Assembly: GCF_026914265.1 (NCBI RefSeq)
Contig: NC_069135.1
Location: forward strand, 3,179,001-3,243,000
DNA: 64,000 nt
DNA from: Mya arenaria
Lineage: Eukaryota > Mollusca > Bivalvia > Myida > Myidae
Direction: 5' to 3'
The notes beneath the pieces are model-generated. The model saw only the letters and a list, made by a program, of their open reading frames with translations, ran no database searches and was not told where the DNA came from. This document shows, in pieces, positions 38,490 through 50,300 of the stretch (its first letter is position 1; the number at the start of each line of letters is the position of its first letter). The position numbers and the translations under genes are program-made.

Positions 38490-39140
38490 AAATATTTCAA
38501 CAGTAGTTTATCTTTGAAAATAGACATGGTTTCCTCAACTATAATCTAAGTATTCAATATTTGATATTGTTTATAAACTTCCTCCTTGACAACCCTCTAA
38601 ACCACACACTTGAGTTATGTTTAAAGATTGAAAATATCAAGTGCAAATCGATGGGTGAAAGCGAAAAGGTTCTATCTGCTTCTTTATTTAATGTCACTTA
38701 AAACCTTTTCGCATTCACCCCACGAAATGTAACTAATTATATTTACATCTAAATATATTAATATAACGCCTTTAGCTTAAATTATGTCGGCAAGTTTAAC
38801 AACTTGATTACGGTATTGTTGTATGAGGATTTTGCCTGCGTAACGATGTATTTTGACCATAGAATCACGACCGCCTCAACCTCCACCCCCAGCACCCCCT
38901 CCGAGGTTAAATTATACTGGGAAGTCATTTTTCTGTGGATGTCGAATATCTGCATAAGGGTTCATTTTATTTCATGGCTTCATCATTATAAATAAATTAA
39001 TGCAGTGTCTTCGCTTTGATACAAAAAGTCCCTTCATCCACAACAACATAAAGTTGATAAACGCGAGATTAGCAGCAGCAATAGTAGTTAATGGATAGTT
39101 AGTGGTATGAGTAGCAGCTGCTGCTGCTGTTGTTGTTGTT
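38490..39140. repeat. Segmental duplicate, copy 1 (empty site)
   Basis: Shares collinear sequence with 40690-41860: 'ttgatattgtttat', 'aaagattgaaaa(t/c)atcaagt', 'aacttgattacggtattgtt', 'tctgtggatgtcgaa' and 'gataaacgcgagattagcagca'. At about 38950 it reads straight through 'tctgcataagggttcatt', the position where copy 2 carries the TTAA element. Confidence 0.8.
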
Positions 39141-39188
39141 GTTGTTGTTGTTGCAACATTATCATCATCATCATCATTATCATCATTG

Positions 39189-39246
<58 letters not shown>

Positions 39247-39260
39247 TGTCATCGTCATCG

Positions 39261-39311
<51 letters not shown>

Positions 39312-39356
39312 CAATCGTCATCGTCATCATCAACATCATCCTCATCATCATCCTCG

Positions 39357-39442
<86 letters not shown>

Positions 39443-39479
39443 GTAATAATCGTCATAATCGTCATCATCGTCATCATCA
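39107..39479. repeat. (TTG)n and (CAT)n microsatellites
   Basis: A (GCT)n/(TTG)n run followed by about 110 CAT triplets with scattered CGT/TGT variants. Poly-Asp, poly-His, poly-Ile and poly-Ser readings are artefacts. Confidence 0.95.
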
Positions 39480-39850
39480 ATCATCAACAGCAATAACTGC
39501 ATGATCACCAGCTGTTTCTCTCAGAGTTGAAAGCACACGTATTAAAATACCGAAGTATTTAATTCAAATAATGGTACTCGATGTTATTTTTTATCAGGAG
39601 TTATTGCTTATTAGATGTTCATAAGTTTAATAGTACCGATATCGTTTTTATAAAGGTTTGAAATTTCTTATAAAACGTTAATGTTTCAAGTTTTATTGGC
39701 AATATTGGCAATACATATTGGCTATGAAACATAATAGAAAAGGGTATTGAATGATATTTACAGATCCCCCTCCCCCCTCTTCAATTTTGATATTACACGT
39801 TTTCATTAAAAAACTTCATTTCGCCTTGCAAGATACTCTTTAATATAGAG

Positions 39851-39976
39851 AATATACTAGGTTAACGCCGTGGATGGAGGAAGTTTATCTGGCAAGGCGG
39901 AGGAAAGGCAAACCCGACAAATTCCGAAGCCGAACCAGATAAACTTTCTCCATCCACGGCACTAACTTAGTATTTT
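39851..39976. repeat. ~125-bp palindrome
   Basis: Arms of about 40 bp: 'cgccgtggatggaggaagtt' and 'tatctgg' against 'ccagataaactttctccatc' and 'cacggc', with flanks 'atactaggttaac'/'actaacttagtat' also inverse. The loop is 'caaggcggaggaaagg' and onward. Probably a hairpin MITE. Confidence 0.75.
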
Positions 39977-40301
39977 ATTTATTCTGCCTCTTTGTTAATG
40001 AAACACTATAAATTATCTTAAAATTATCAAGTATCTTTAGAAATAAGGGGGGCAAGTGTTCTTCCCTGTTGACGTGGGCACACTCGGTATCCATGTTTAA
40101 ATGCGCCCCCAAAATAGTTATCAAAGCTGTTCATTTTTGCAATACGTTTACAGTCAAAGTAATTGCAATTTAATACGTCAATATCAATTCAAAACATAAA
40201 AAGCTTTTAAAAGTGCATAAACTTTATTAGTCACCAAACATTATTTTTTTCATGTAACAATTATTCCGCAAGTCATAGACTACACAGGTCATGGTTCAAG
40301 A

Positions 40302-40618
40302 TCACGAGTGTTTACAAACAATCGCCACATGTTCATTGGATTTTATGCAACTTGATATTAAAGAATAAAGTGCTGGATGTTCAGAACTGCACCAGCTGTA
40401 AGTGAGAGTTTGCCATTCACCACTAAAATGGAATTCACTATCGTTGTATGCTGCACATGAGTCAGCATTTGCGGGTGGAGTAAGTGCACATGACTTTTGT
40501 GCATGATGTACGTAGATCTTCTGGCCGTTTTTCTTTGCCAATGTTTTTATCCTGCATATTGATGGAATATTTTGGGTGAGAAGTTGTTGTGGTCGGTTGT
40601 TCAGCAGTGAGGATATAC
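40302..40618 (-). CDS. Orphan cysteine-rich candidate terminal exon
   Basis: An open frame runs from an acceptor-like GATCCTAG| at 40619-40620 to a TGA at 40302. It gives about 104 residues with six cysteines (ICRI, SCAL, SCAA, WCSS, SCIK, VCKH), which would suit an extracellular disulfide-bonded domain. I recognise no family and cannot find partner exons on this strand. It may be a chance frame in the duplicated region. Confidence 0.25.
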
Positions 40619-40930
40619 CTAGGATCAAGTATATTAGGTAATAGTCAATATTGTATTGTTCTCGTTAGGTCCCGAATTGTTTATAAGATTCTGAAGCAGT
40701 ATTTCAATAATAGTTTATTATTAAGTATTGACATGATTTTCTAAACTATAAAAAGTATAATTATTAATTAACTAAGCTAAGCATTACATGGTTGATATTG
40801 TTTATGAACAATCTCCTTGATAACAATATTTAACTATCTAAACCACACTCTTGAATTATGTGTAAAGATTGAAAACATCAAGTACAAATGTACCAACTAT
40901 ATTTCTTAGTTCCCCAACAGCTAAATATTT

Positions 40931-41054
40931 TCCTCACGCTGGCCAAATCCTAATAGCCTCTTGTAGAACAATACCGTAATCAAGTCGTTTAATTTAACAA
41001 CTTGATTACGGTATTGTTCTATAAGAGGCTATTAGGATTTGGCCGGCGTGAGGA
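40931..41054. repeat. Near-perfect palindrome with 55-bp arms
   Basis: The left arm starts tcctcacgctggccaaatcc and ends taatcaagt (40931-40985). The right arm (41000-41054) is its inverse with about three mismatches, separated by a 14-bp A/T loop. Copy 1 of the duplication (about 38802) has only the right half, so the left arm arose by inverted duplication after the segment was copied, or was lost from copy 1. Confidence 0.85.
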
Positions 41055-41190
41055 TGTATTTTGACCCAAATAGAATCACGAACCCCAGTCAAACTTATCG
41101 ACTACCGGCTCAAAATGTTATGACTCATGTATATTTAATAAAATGATACCGGGGAGTCGTTTATCTGTGGATGTCGAAAATCTGCTTTAA

Positions 41191-41680
41191 GGGGCTGTAC
41201 TCCGTATGATAAAATAGCGGAAAAAAGAAAATTTTCGAAAAATGACATAAACTTGGCATCGATGTGTACAATGCATTGGAAACTTACTAACTGAAGTACC
41301 ACATAGTTTACAATTGATTTAAGTTTCGCAGTTATTTCGTATTTTTCCATTACAAAGATTACTGGGTATGTCGACCAGGTATAATTAATTCCTAATGCGT
41401 GATTGGCTAGTCGGTGTTATCACGTGATATTACCGAGGTACGTGTATAGCTTAATTATGTCCCCCAAGTAGAGTAAGCCGTCGTAGCTTAATGGAAACGA
41501 CGCTGGACTGCAATTTTGGCGACACGGGTTCGAACCCGGTCTCCGACACAATTTTTTTTTACATTTTGGTACCTTTTTTACAATTATGATATCAACGTGT
41601 AACACATTCCATTAGATAATTGTCCTGTGATTCGTTACAGAAAAAAACTTTTTTTGTTGCGAATCTGGTGTACAGTCCCT
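41191..41680. mobile_element. TTAA-flanked MITE with tRNA-like core, copy 2
   Basis: 490 bp between TTAA at 41187-41190 and 41681-41684, ends GGGGCTGT / ACAGTCCCT. On the plus strand 41479-41547 forms a tRNA-Cys-like cloverleaf: the acceptor arms GTCGTAG / CTCCGAC pair at six of seven positions, 'ctggactgcaat' resembles a GCA anticodon loop and 'cgggttcgaacccgg' is a perfect T-arm. The anticodon stem is poor, so this is a tRNA fossil inside a MITE rather than a working gene. Confidence 0.82.
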
Positions 41681-42161
41681 TTAAGGGTTCATTGTACTTT
41701 GCGCTCGTTATAAAAAGATAAATGAAGGGTCTTCGCATTGATACAAAAAGCTTAGTTCCTTCGTTCACAGTAACATATAGTTGATTAACGCGAGATTAGC
41801 AGCATCAGTAGTAGTTATATAATAGTTAGTAGAAGGAATAGTAGTAGCTGTTGTTGTAGAAGTTGCAACAAAAACAACAACAACAATTCAGCAGGAGCGG
41901 CAGTAGTTTTAGGGGTATCATCATCAATATCATCATCGGTGGTGGTGTTGACAGTGGCAATAGCAGAAGCAGTAGTGGTAGTATCAACAGCAATAGCTGC
42001 AGGATTACCACCTGTATTACTAAGACTTAAGAGCACACGTATTAAATGACCAACATAGTCGGTTCTGTTCCGTGGGGTTTAATACCTATTTACAGTAACG
42101 ATCGTTGGGAGTCATGTTATCATTTGGGGTGTGGGGGTGTGTCAATATTTACAATTTACAG

Positions 42162-42376
42162 AAAAGGAGTCACTCAAGGACAGCGACCATTGTCGTGATT
42201 TTATGTGGGTCAAAATATGTTCTTTCACCGGTCACGGTATGATGACAATGCCAGATGAACACAAAACTAAGCAATTTTCTAGATTGAAACATTGCAAAAA
42301 CAAATCGCAATCAGTTATACGAAAATGCATTTTAAACGCCTCAGAATGTGTTCATGATGATGTGAACAAAATTTAA
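42162..42376 (+). CDS. Orphan candidate terminal exon
   Basis: Acceptor TTTACAG| at 42161, then about 71 codons to a TAA: KESLKDSDHCRDFMWVK...FSRLKHCKNKSQ...ECVHDDVNKI, with five cysteines. No family recognised and no upstream exon found, so low confidence. Confidence 0.25.
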
Positions 42377-42399
42377 GTAAATTTATCATTTGGAGATTC

Positions 42400-45300
42400 A
42401 GTTTCGCCAATGAGATGTATTTTTTCAAGTTTTGTTTGTATTTTCCATTTTCCATGGTGTATACGTATACTTACGAACTCAATATTTTTTTACAGTGAAA
42501 AAAAAAAAACTAAAACAAAGCTATAAAAATGAATATTTAGAGTGTGGATTTTTGTTAAAAAATATGCACCCAATCAATCTGACATTTTAAAATCAATATC
42601 CATACGCTTAGTAAAGCATACCCTTAAATATAATTCGACCTATGGGACGGCCAGATTCATATATAATGTAATATAGGTAACATTTTCATTCCAAATAAAA
42701 CGGTTGGTTAAGCATACCATTTTCATTAACATCTGTCATATGTCTAAAAAAATGTTACTCATTAAAAACAACATATTTTTGTTTCAGAATATGTAAATAA
42801 TAAGTTTTACTAAATTAAGTACTCAGTAATTATGTCTAACACTTGATACTTATTCACGTCTTTCAGGGCAAAATTAAATACATTCTTTTAAATCTTGACC
42901 CGAACTACAACAACTCCCTAGATATGATACATGATTAAACACATGGTCAGATTCTCGGTCAATTAGGGGTTAATGTGTAGCTGAAATTGACTCTCGTGTA
43001 GAAATGAAAAGTGGAAAAATTGGCTGGTATTTCTTGGCATGTTAATATACAACACGAAAGCCGAAATCGAGTAGGGTACCATGAGCTAGCTATTTTTTTG
43101 GATTCCGTGAAGAAAGAAAATATAAAACACTCATAAGTTTTGTTGTCTAAATTTCAGTCTGGTCGTTTGCATTTGTTGGTCACGTGATTGTTGTGCTCCC
43201 TCACACTGACAGTACAAACAACAGGTTAACAATTTATGTCTTAGAAGTAAGTTCTTCCTTGAACTGACATAAATTCAATTCAAGGACCTTAGAAGACCTA
43301 TTCGCTGACAAACATTATTTACCGAAGATGATACTGGAATGTCCATCCTTGTCGTATAGTAGAATTTACCTTGTAAAATTATCAAATATCTTGATAATAA
43401 ATATTCCAGGTTGACTTTACTGTGAAGCTGGCTTATGAAAGCAGAACAAAAAATAATTATCCAATACGATGTATGTCTCTGACGTAAGTAACTACGTGAT
43501 AGGATTTACCACACTGCTTCTCAGAGATCCACTGTCTACCTTCGTCATATGATCATATCGTAAACCTGTACTGCTGGTTTTCCTTTATTCAAATTTACTT
43601 TTGGTTGGGATGTCATGTATGTTGATGAGTTTGCGATAAATGTGTATCGGCCATAATTATTAAGTGCATTTCAGGATTTTGTCAACTTCATGTTTATGTT
43701 TGAAATTCAACAGCTCCTAATGTGATATCATGTGTTATTCCAAAATTATATATTTTGTAATTTTGAACCTGCCCATAATCGCAAACTTCAGATTTTTTGC
43801 TGACGCTATGGTTTTACCTTTTCAAGAGTGGAATATCCCAGTATTGTCAAAATTATAAAATAACAATTCGTGTGTGACGTTTAGAATTACTTCAAAGGCT
43901 TAAACTGCGTCAGATAACAAAATTTTAAACCTAGATTTTACATTTAAGTCTCGATTTAGTAAGATCTTGAAAAATGATATACTGAAATTATGTAAATGTG
44001 GCATGATCACACGAGGAAAGAAAATACCTGCTATTTGTTTCCTTATATAAGATATAAATGGCATTCGAGTATTTTATAAGACAAGGTTATATTACGAGGT
44101 TACTTCAAACAGTTATGTAATAAAGAAACTCGAAACCTCTTTGTTGAAGCTCCATAATAATTTCCTTATTAAGTCATTGTCTAAATGCGGCAGAGTGGTT
44201 TTCCTTTGTTATAATATTTCTGGCACTAATGCATTTCCTGAATGGGCTATTTTCTAATATTATGTATCGGACCAAAAATATACAAAAAATACCATGGTTG
44301 TGTGGTTAGTTTGAGATTACATTTTTTATAATGTTAATTTTAAACCGAACTGCCAAGTCGTAAATACAAGGTCAGGTATTTGCTTAACGTGTGATTTATG
44401 CAATGTTTGTTGATAATTCGCTGTAAGAAATGGAATGAAACTACCCAACCGAGCCCTAATTGCTCAGTTTAAAGATAAAATAAAGTAGACAGCTTTCTTA
44501 AAAATGGGCGTATGTATGTTTCAAGTACCACTTCCATCTAAAAAAATGAATAATTTAACATTCATTTAGTCAGTGCTGCTAAGAATATGTACTCCTACAT
44601 TTACATAAGGTTCAGCGACCAATTGTCAGACGGGATACAGGCGCTGGCTTCAGGATTCAAACGATTAACTAAAATTCAAATGCTCTAGTTTAGGAACTAT
44701 TAAAATTCACTCTCATTTTGTACGGCTATTTACCAAACGGCATAGTCTGTTTTTTACCTATAGTTTTGTTAATAATCGTATGGTTGTAGTACAGAATGCT
44801 AATGAATAACGGACTTACACAGCACTTTTACTTAACGTGTGTTGTAGTTGTACTAATGTGTTTTAACGAATAAGAACATTATGTCATTTATGATAAAAAC
44901 AACAACATAATGATGTTGCAGTGACATCAAAAGCTTAAACATATTTTATTATTTGCAAAATTTAATTTGTAGTTATATTAAGGCACACTACATAATTCAG
45001 GAAATAATAATGATAATAATAAAACTAGATAATCGTTAACACCAAGCAGTGAACAAAAATGTAAAAATTGTGTAATACATTCGAGGACGAGTTCCATTTT
45101 CTCATCGCGTCCATTATATTATGATTGACGAATATCATACATCAAGCGAGACTAATGGCACAATCCAAACATTTAAAAAATTATCGAACTACTCTCGAAT
45201 GTTAAAATGAATGCAATATGAAAACTATCTTCTTTAGTTTACAAACGTTTTGAAAGCGTCAAAATAGTTAGTATCACTGCTGAAGCTAAACAATGGCCGT

Positions 45301-45580
45301 AATTTAGGTATACATGAGGTGTACTATGATTAAAGCCGCTATTGAATAACCATGCACGATGTTAAATAGAGGTACTTTAAGTTTATATATATAATAGTAA
45401 TAATACTATTGTTTATAGTCATATTGCATATGTAATACATACATATATGTTTAGAATAATGAAACAATTGATCTTTTACACGTTATATTTACCAATTTGT
45501 TAAAAAGTGATATGTTTCAAAACAATTTGGTTTTACACTCAAACGGATCTTAATTTTGTTAAGACAATTAAAATAAAACT
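42400..45580. other. Long AT-rich stretch with no gene seen
   Basis: No open frame with coding character, tRNA-like fold or clear repeat was found over about 3.2 kb. Confidence 0.45.
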
Positions 45581-46009
45581 ATGAAAACGCTTAATCAATT
45601 GTCTGACGGTTTTGTTTTGTATGTTTTAAATTATGCTTATGAAATTTGGGGAAATTCTAAATCAAACGAAATAGAGAGAATACACCTAAAATTTTGTAAA
45701 AGCTTGTTGAAGCTGAGGCCAAATACAGGTTATGCTTGTATCAGAGGTGAACTAGTTAGATATCCCCTACTACGTTTATACTTCTCCAGACTAGGACTAT
45801 CTGTATTCCCACTGAGAATTCAGACTGGTAGGAATGCCAGAAACAGAACACCTAAAGAGGAACGATATTTTTTATTTTGTAATACAAATGATAAAGAAGA
45901 CGATTTTCATTTTATTTGTATATGTCCATGGTGTTCTGATGTAAGAAAGGGATATCTTAAACGTATTTCTACATGCATCCGTCTGTGTACAACTTTCTAC
46001 AATTATTAA
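45581..46009 (+). mobile_element. LINE ORF2 C-terminal fragment, internally deleted
   Basis: The frame reads LNYAYEIWGNSKSNEIERIHLKFCKSLL...GELVRYPLLRL, matching the post-thumb region of endonuclease-type LINEs in molluscs (usual form 'LNYGSEVWG...IERVHLKFCK..L..GELGRYPL'). It then jumps to LRIQTGRNARNRTPKEERYFLFCN...DDFHFICICPW, the C-terminal cysteine/histidine block. About 100 residues that normally lie between the two blocks are missing, and there is no reverse transcriptase upstream. A 5'-truncated, internally deleted dead copy. Confidence 0.75.
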
Positions 46010-46800
46010 AATTAAATGACAAGAACGACTTAATTAAAACAGCATTTTATGTCAAAGAAGCTCTTGTTATAAGAAATAGTTAATTGAATATTGAAAGATT
46101 AATGTTAAGTTCAGCCTCTAATTATTGTTGTAATTAGTATGCTGTGTTATGATTATGTGAACACTGTCGTATGACTAATTATAACATCAAACACAATTTA
46201 CTATTTACCATTACACGTTGTATAACCGTTGACATGATATATGAAAACATGCATGTATATGTAGACGATGTACATTGTACAAGTCTGAATAACATGTCTG
46301 CTCTGTTCTGTTTTGTTCATATATTTACCATTCTTGAAAATGTTGTTCCGGCAATATTTTAGTATGCAAATTATCATTAAATTATATGTTACTCATGCAT
46401 GGGCTCTATGCTTATACATATGGTTAAAGAAACATTTTCTTCATAATTCGGGTCCTTAAGAATAGAATAACAAAAATAACCCCATAAAGTTATGCCAACA
46501 CGAAATCAAAAATATTTTGAAAAGTGAATATTAACTGTTTGAACATCTTGTTTTACTCTTGCGTATTAGTGGAATTTCTGCAAAAATGGTCACGCCCTTA
46601 CTAAAGTACATGTACCCGTTTAACCAGTAAACAGTGGTCGAGAGTTCGTAATTTATTCATACAGCTTTATTGCAGTGATTTACGTTTCGGCTACATAGAA
46701 TAAATCATCTAAACATACAAAGAAAAAATAGACTGTGCAAGACATATACTACGACACAAGAAAACCGTTTTTAAATACGACTTGTTAACGCTGATAACAA
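46010..46800. other. LINE 3' flank and GPCR 3' flank, nothing further seen
   Basis: AT-rich, with only short frames such as 46171-46362 that lack coding character. Confidence 0.4.
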
Positions 46801-47847
46801 TTAAAATTCCGTAAGACTATGTCTGTGGGCAATTGTCGGAGATTCACTTCCTGTCTGTGTTCTGGCCAATTTCACTCTAAATATCGATGTCCGAAGGGTG
46901 TTCATGATGTTCTTGGCTTCATCACGAAATCTACTTCCCATGAGGCAATACAGCAGGAAGTTGCAGGTGTTGTTTGTATACATGAGTAGATTCACAACCG
47001 CCCACCATGGATCCTTGAGTCTTAAGTCATCAGGGTGGTCCTTAGGTAACCAATATGGACGTCCAATGAGATATATACATATTGGTAGAGTGCACACTAT
47101 GAACACAGCATTCAAGGTCAGCAATAACAATGTGAGACTTGATGTTTTGTTGTTTTGATTTGCGTTTTGAGTAGTTCCTGGTGTAATCTGACTGCTAACT
47201 CTTTTCTTACTTTGCATCAGTTTATATACAATGCATATATTGCCACTAGATAAAACAATGAACGGAATTATAGAAAATTTACAAAGGTCAATCCAAGACC
47301 AAATATTGTCAAAGAAATTCTCGTAAGCTCCAGCGCGTGCTCCGCATATAACTGTGGTGTTTGTAAGGTTTGATATTGCATTCTCTGTTAGCTCATACCC
47401 AATTAATACATGCAAATTAATAACCATTGCACTAATGACAATCGTTATCAACGAAATAATTGACAAGTTCTTTGTACAGATCCGCTTACTGCTGAACGGT
47501 CTAAGCGTGACAATAATTCTTTCAGTTGTCACGGCAACAAGAATCCAAACAGTGCAATCGGCAATAACATAAATTAGCCATCCATGGATTTTGCAAGTTA
47601 TCTCCGAAATGTCCCTAAAATCCACGGCAAACACATACTTGACCCACTGCCGTAAAAGTCCAACATACAGCATACACAGATCTGCCACGGAAAGTCCAAG
47701 GAGAAGCGTCGTCGACGGCTGCTTCTGGAACCTTTTTTGATTAAGTATTGCTATAGACAACACATTTCCAAATGTCCCAACTAAAATCAGGAAAGGGGAA
47801 ACTATTTGCCAAAGCAACACTCCAATTTCTGGTTGATCCTGTGCCAT
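46801..47847 (-). CDS. Intronless class A (rhodopsin-like) GPCR, neuropeptide-receptor type
   Basis: 348 aa in one exon with seven hydrophobic segments (about 14-36, 46-66, 88-108, 128-150, 190-210, 238-262, 282-302). Signatures: GNVLSIAIL in TM1, LGLSVADLCML in TM2, C85 and C168 for the extracellular disulfide, CTLPICIYL in TM6, and NNTCNFLLYCLMGSRFR in place of the usual NPxxY-x5-F. The DRY box is TER (108-110). The N-terminus is only about a dozen residues, while the third intracellular loop has a basic SKKRVSS. This resembles the large molluscan set of orphan peptide receptors related to FMRFamide-, GPR139- and TRH-receptor-like proteins. The ligand cannot be assigned. An intronless structure fits a retrocopied or expanded family. 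Confidence 0.87.
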   Translation of the reverse strand: MAQDQPEIGVLLWQIVSPFLILVGTFGNVLSIAILNQKRFQKQPSTTLLLGLSVADLCMLYVGLLRQWVKYVFAVDFRDISEITCKIHGWLIYVIADCTVWILVAVTTERIIVTLRPFSSKRICTKNLSIISLITIVISAMVINLHVLIGYELTENAISNLTNTTVICGARAGAYENFFDNIWSWIDLCKFSIIPFIVLSSGNICIVYKLMQSKKRVSSQITPGTTQNANQNNKTSSLTLLLLTLNAVFIVCTLPICIYLIGRPYWLPKDHPDDLRLKDPWWAVVNLLMYTNNTCNFLLYCLMGSRFRDEAKNIMNTLRTSIFRVKLARTQTGSESPTIAHRHSLTEF

Positions 47848-50300
47848 GTTTTTCTAAGATATCATTGCTATCTGATGGAACATTACGAAAAAGGTTTGTT
47901 AATGAGAACTGTGCCCCAAGTGAGGTTGAACATCGCTTCTATAAACTATTTAAATGTTCATACCTTTATCTGTAGTATTATTATCATTATCATCATCATA
48001 ATAACAAATTAGACTTACTTAATTCGCCGCCACGATCAGAATATGACAAACCGGCCACACATCTACTTAGACATGCGTAACTTCAGTTGGCAGCTATGTG
48101 GATGCATTTTCATTTTTATTTATATTAATTATTTACACGGAAAATGTTCACGTCGCATATTTATTCATGTAGCTTCGATATCGAAAGGATTATAATCACA
48201 GAAGACATTTGGGTTATGAAAATATATACACAGGTATATAATGTGCACTGCAGTTATAAGAACAAATAACAGGTTGTTGTTCTGTGATAATTATAAAATA
48301 ATGAATAATGTTGCTTCCTATTTATCATTTGATACAACTGAAAGAAATGCTTAACTTCACTTTATAATATATGCCATGTTTAGTTGCGGTTCATACTTTT
48401 CTCCTTGCGATACAAAGTAAAATGATTCCATAGTTAGTTCATATTTATACACTCAATTTATGTTGTAATTAATTGCCATCCTTATAATATCTATCATGTT
48501 TTTCATTTCTGAATCCTAAATCCGACCCAAGAGCACGCGCGTAAGTCGATTACGATACTCGCGGAGTTACCGGCAACGCAACATGCCCAACGGTATATGC
48601 ATGTGCTTTGTGTGCAAAATGGGAGTCTCCAGTATAGCTTAAGTTACCTGAAATACCTATACGGTGTTCAACAGAGTATATTCGTTGTGTATCGGTGATG
48701 ATCTTATCGTATATTCGGTTTGTTTAAATCTTTGGCTTCTGAGCTTGTTTCTGTAGCTTTTCATATAAATATTATCTCAGAACTGTTTATACATAACTTA
48801 TCAATAATACAAATCTGTATTAGCCTTCTATTTACTGAACTGAAAATAATCTCAGACACTTTAATAGTAAAAAAACTGAAGAGTAACTTTTTCTTCTTCA
48901 GTGAAAATATGATTTTGAAATGAACAAAATTGATACCACCACTTCGAATATTATTTATAAGTGTGTGAAAGTTCTTTATTATAGTTTATGTTTGTGGATT
49001 TCTGATATGTGTTACCATATTGTTCTAGTTTTAGATTAAATATTAAAATAATTAAATCACAGCCTATGATTTAAACAATTATTAGCAAAAATGCTAGCAG
49101 GAAAATATTACAAATAACATCAAATAACTTATGGGTATCTCATGACTTCACAATCAGTTCTGTAATCTAAACCAATTTGCCTTAAGTCCATATTGACCTT
49201 TTTGCAGATGATTCACACGCATTTGCCATGATACAAGGTTTTACCCTCGCGAAATAGCTCTTTACATGTGTTTATTAAGTAAGGTGCACGCAAGTAAAAA
49301 TACCAAAATGGATATACCAACTGAACAATTTGTTTAAATAATCTGCATTGTGCCAAGGAAGGTCATTAAATCACAAGGTTTTTCTAATGAAATTTCTTAA
49401 GTCATTGCCATTGACTTAAGTCGATTTCCTAATTCAAGCGTCTCACTGCTTACATGAAACGATAACTTGATACTTTTTGAAATATTGAGTTTCCATTACC
49501 TTTTCTGCAAATTCATAATTTTATCAAAAACACCCGAAACTCTTTCTTTTAATTTGACAATGAAAATGTTAATAAATCAGCAAAAGTTATTTCAGATTTT
49601 TTTTATCAATACAAGGTCTTTCTTCAAACAAAACATGATCATTTACAACATAATTTATCAATAGTTGAATGTTTATGCATTCGTCGTCGAAACCAAAGAC
49701 TCATATTTTTGTATTCCTGGGCAGTATTGCAGAACGATAGAGCAATATATTGAGGGTTTCGCATTAATATTGCGACTTTTGCTTAAATGTGGCGATATTT
49801 GCTTTACTATTTCAACAATAACTTTATTGCATTGCCGCAACGCCATCGGTCCAGGACTTGTCACGCATATTTTCCAGTTTGGGTCACTAATCATTGTATC
49901 TTACCAAATCGGCGTCTATTTTCCGAATCAGTCAGTATAGAGTTGGCGTCTAAGTCAATGTAACTAGGTTGTCTGCGTAATACATACTTAATAGAGGTGC
50001 CCCGAAATGAGATTAACGGGGCGCAGGAAACCATGTTCGGGTTCGAACATTCTATTCCATATTATTTGTGATAAAATAGAACTACGTGTATATGTATTCG
50101 AGAGTGACGTCACCTGCTATCGTTTGATTGAGTAAAGTAATACTTATAATAAAATTTCTTTTTAAGTGCTTTAAGTCCGGCCGGAGCATACACTCATCCG
50201 ACCGGAAACTATTGTTCTCTTTCACTTTCTTTTAAGCACTCGTAAATGTGACCTTTGTGTGGTTTGGGAGACGCCTACCCTCCACCACATTTTCGTCACC
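47848..50300. other. Intergenic region between the GPCR and the TNF ligand
   Basis: Holds a diverged copy of the 21.9-kb palindrome at 48516-48595 and several short frames without motifs. Both flanking genes point away from it, so it probably includes both promoters; no specific element could be fixed. Confidence 0.4.
48516..48595. repeat. Diverged copy of the 21.9-kb palindromic repeat
   Basis: 'aaatccgacccaagagcacgcgcgtaagtcgattacg' and 'gcggagttaccggcaacgcaacatgcccaacgg' parallel 'aaatccgacccgagggcacgcgcgttagccggtaacg' and its partner at 21890-21950. The right arm is decayed. Confidence 0.55.

Larger units (their letters stand above)
40690..41860. repeat. Segmental duplicate, copy 2 (filled site)
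   Basis: Counterpart of 38490-39140, enlarged by a palindrome (40931-41054) and by the TTAA-flanked element at 41191-41680. Sequence resumes after the element with 'gggttcatt', as in the empty copy. Confidence 0.8.

Noticed and set aside
38972-39508. Poly-Asp, poly-Met, poly-Ile, poly-His frames
   Set aside because: (CAT)n microsatellite readings.
41479-41547. Functional tRNA-Cys gene
   Set aside because: T-arm and acceptor look good, but the anticodon stem is mispaired and it lies inside a repeated MITE whose other copy is more decayed.
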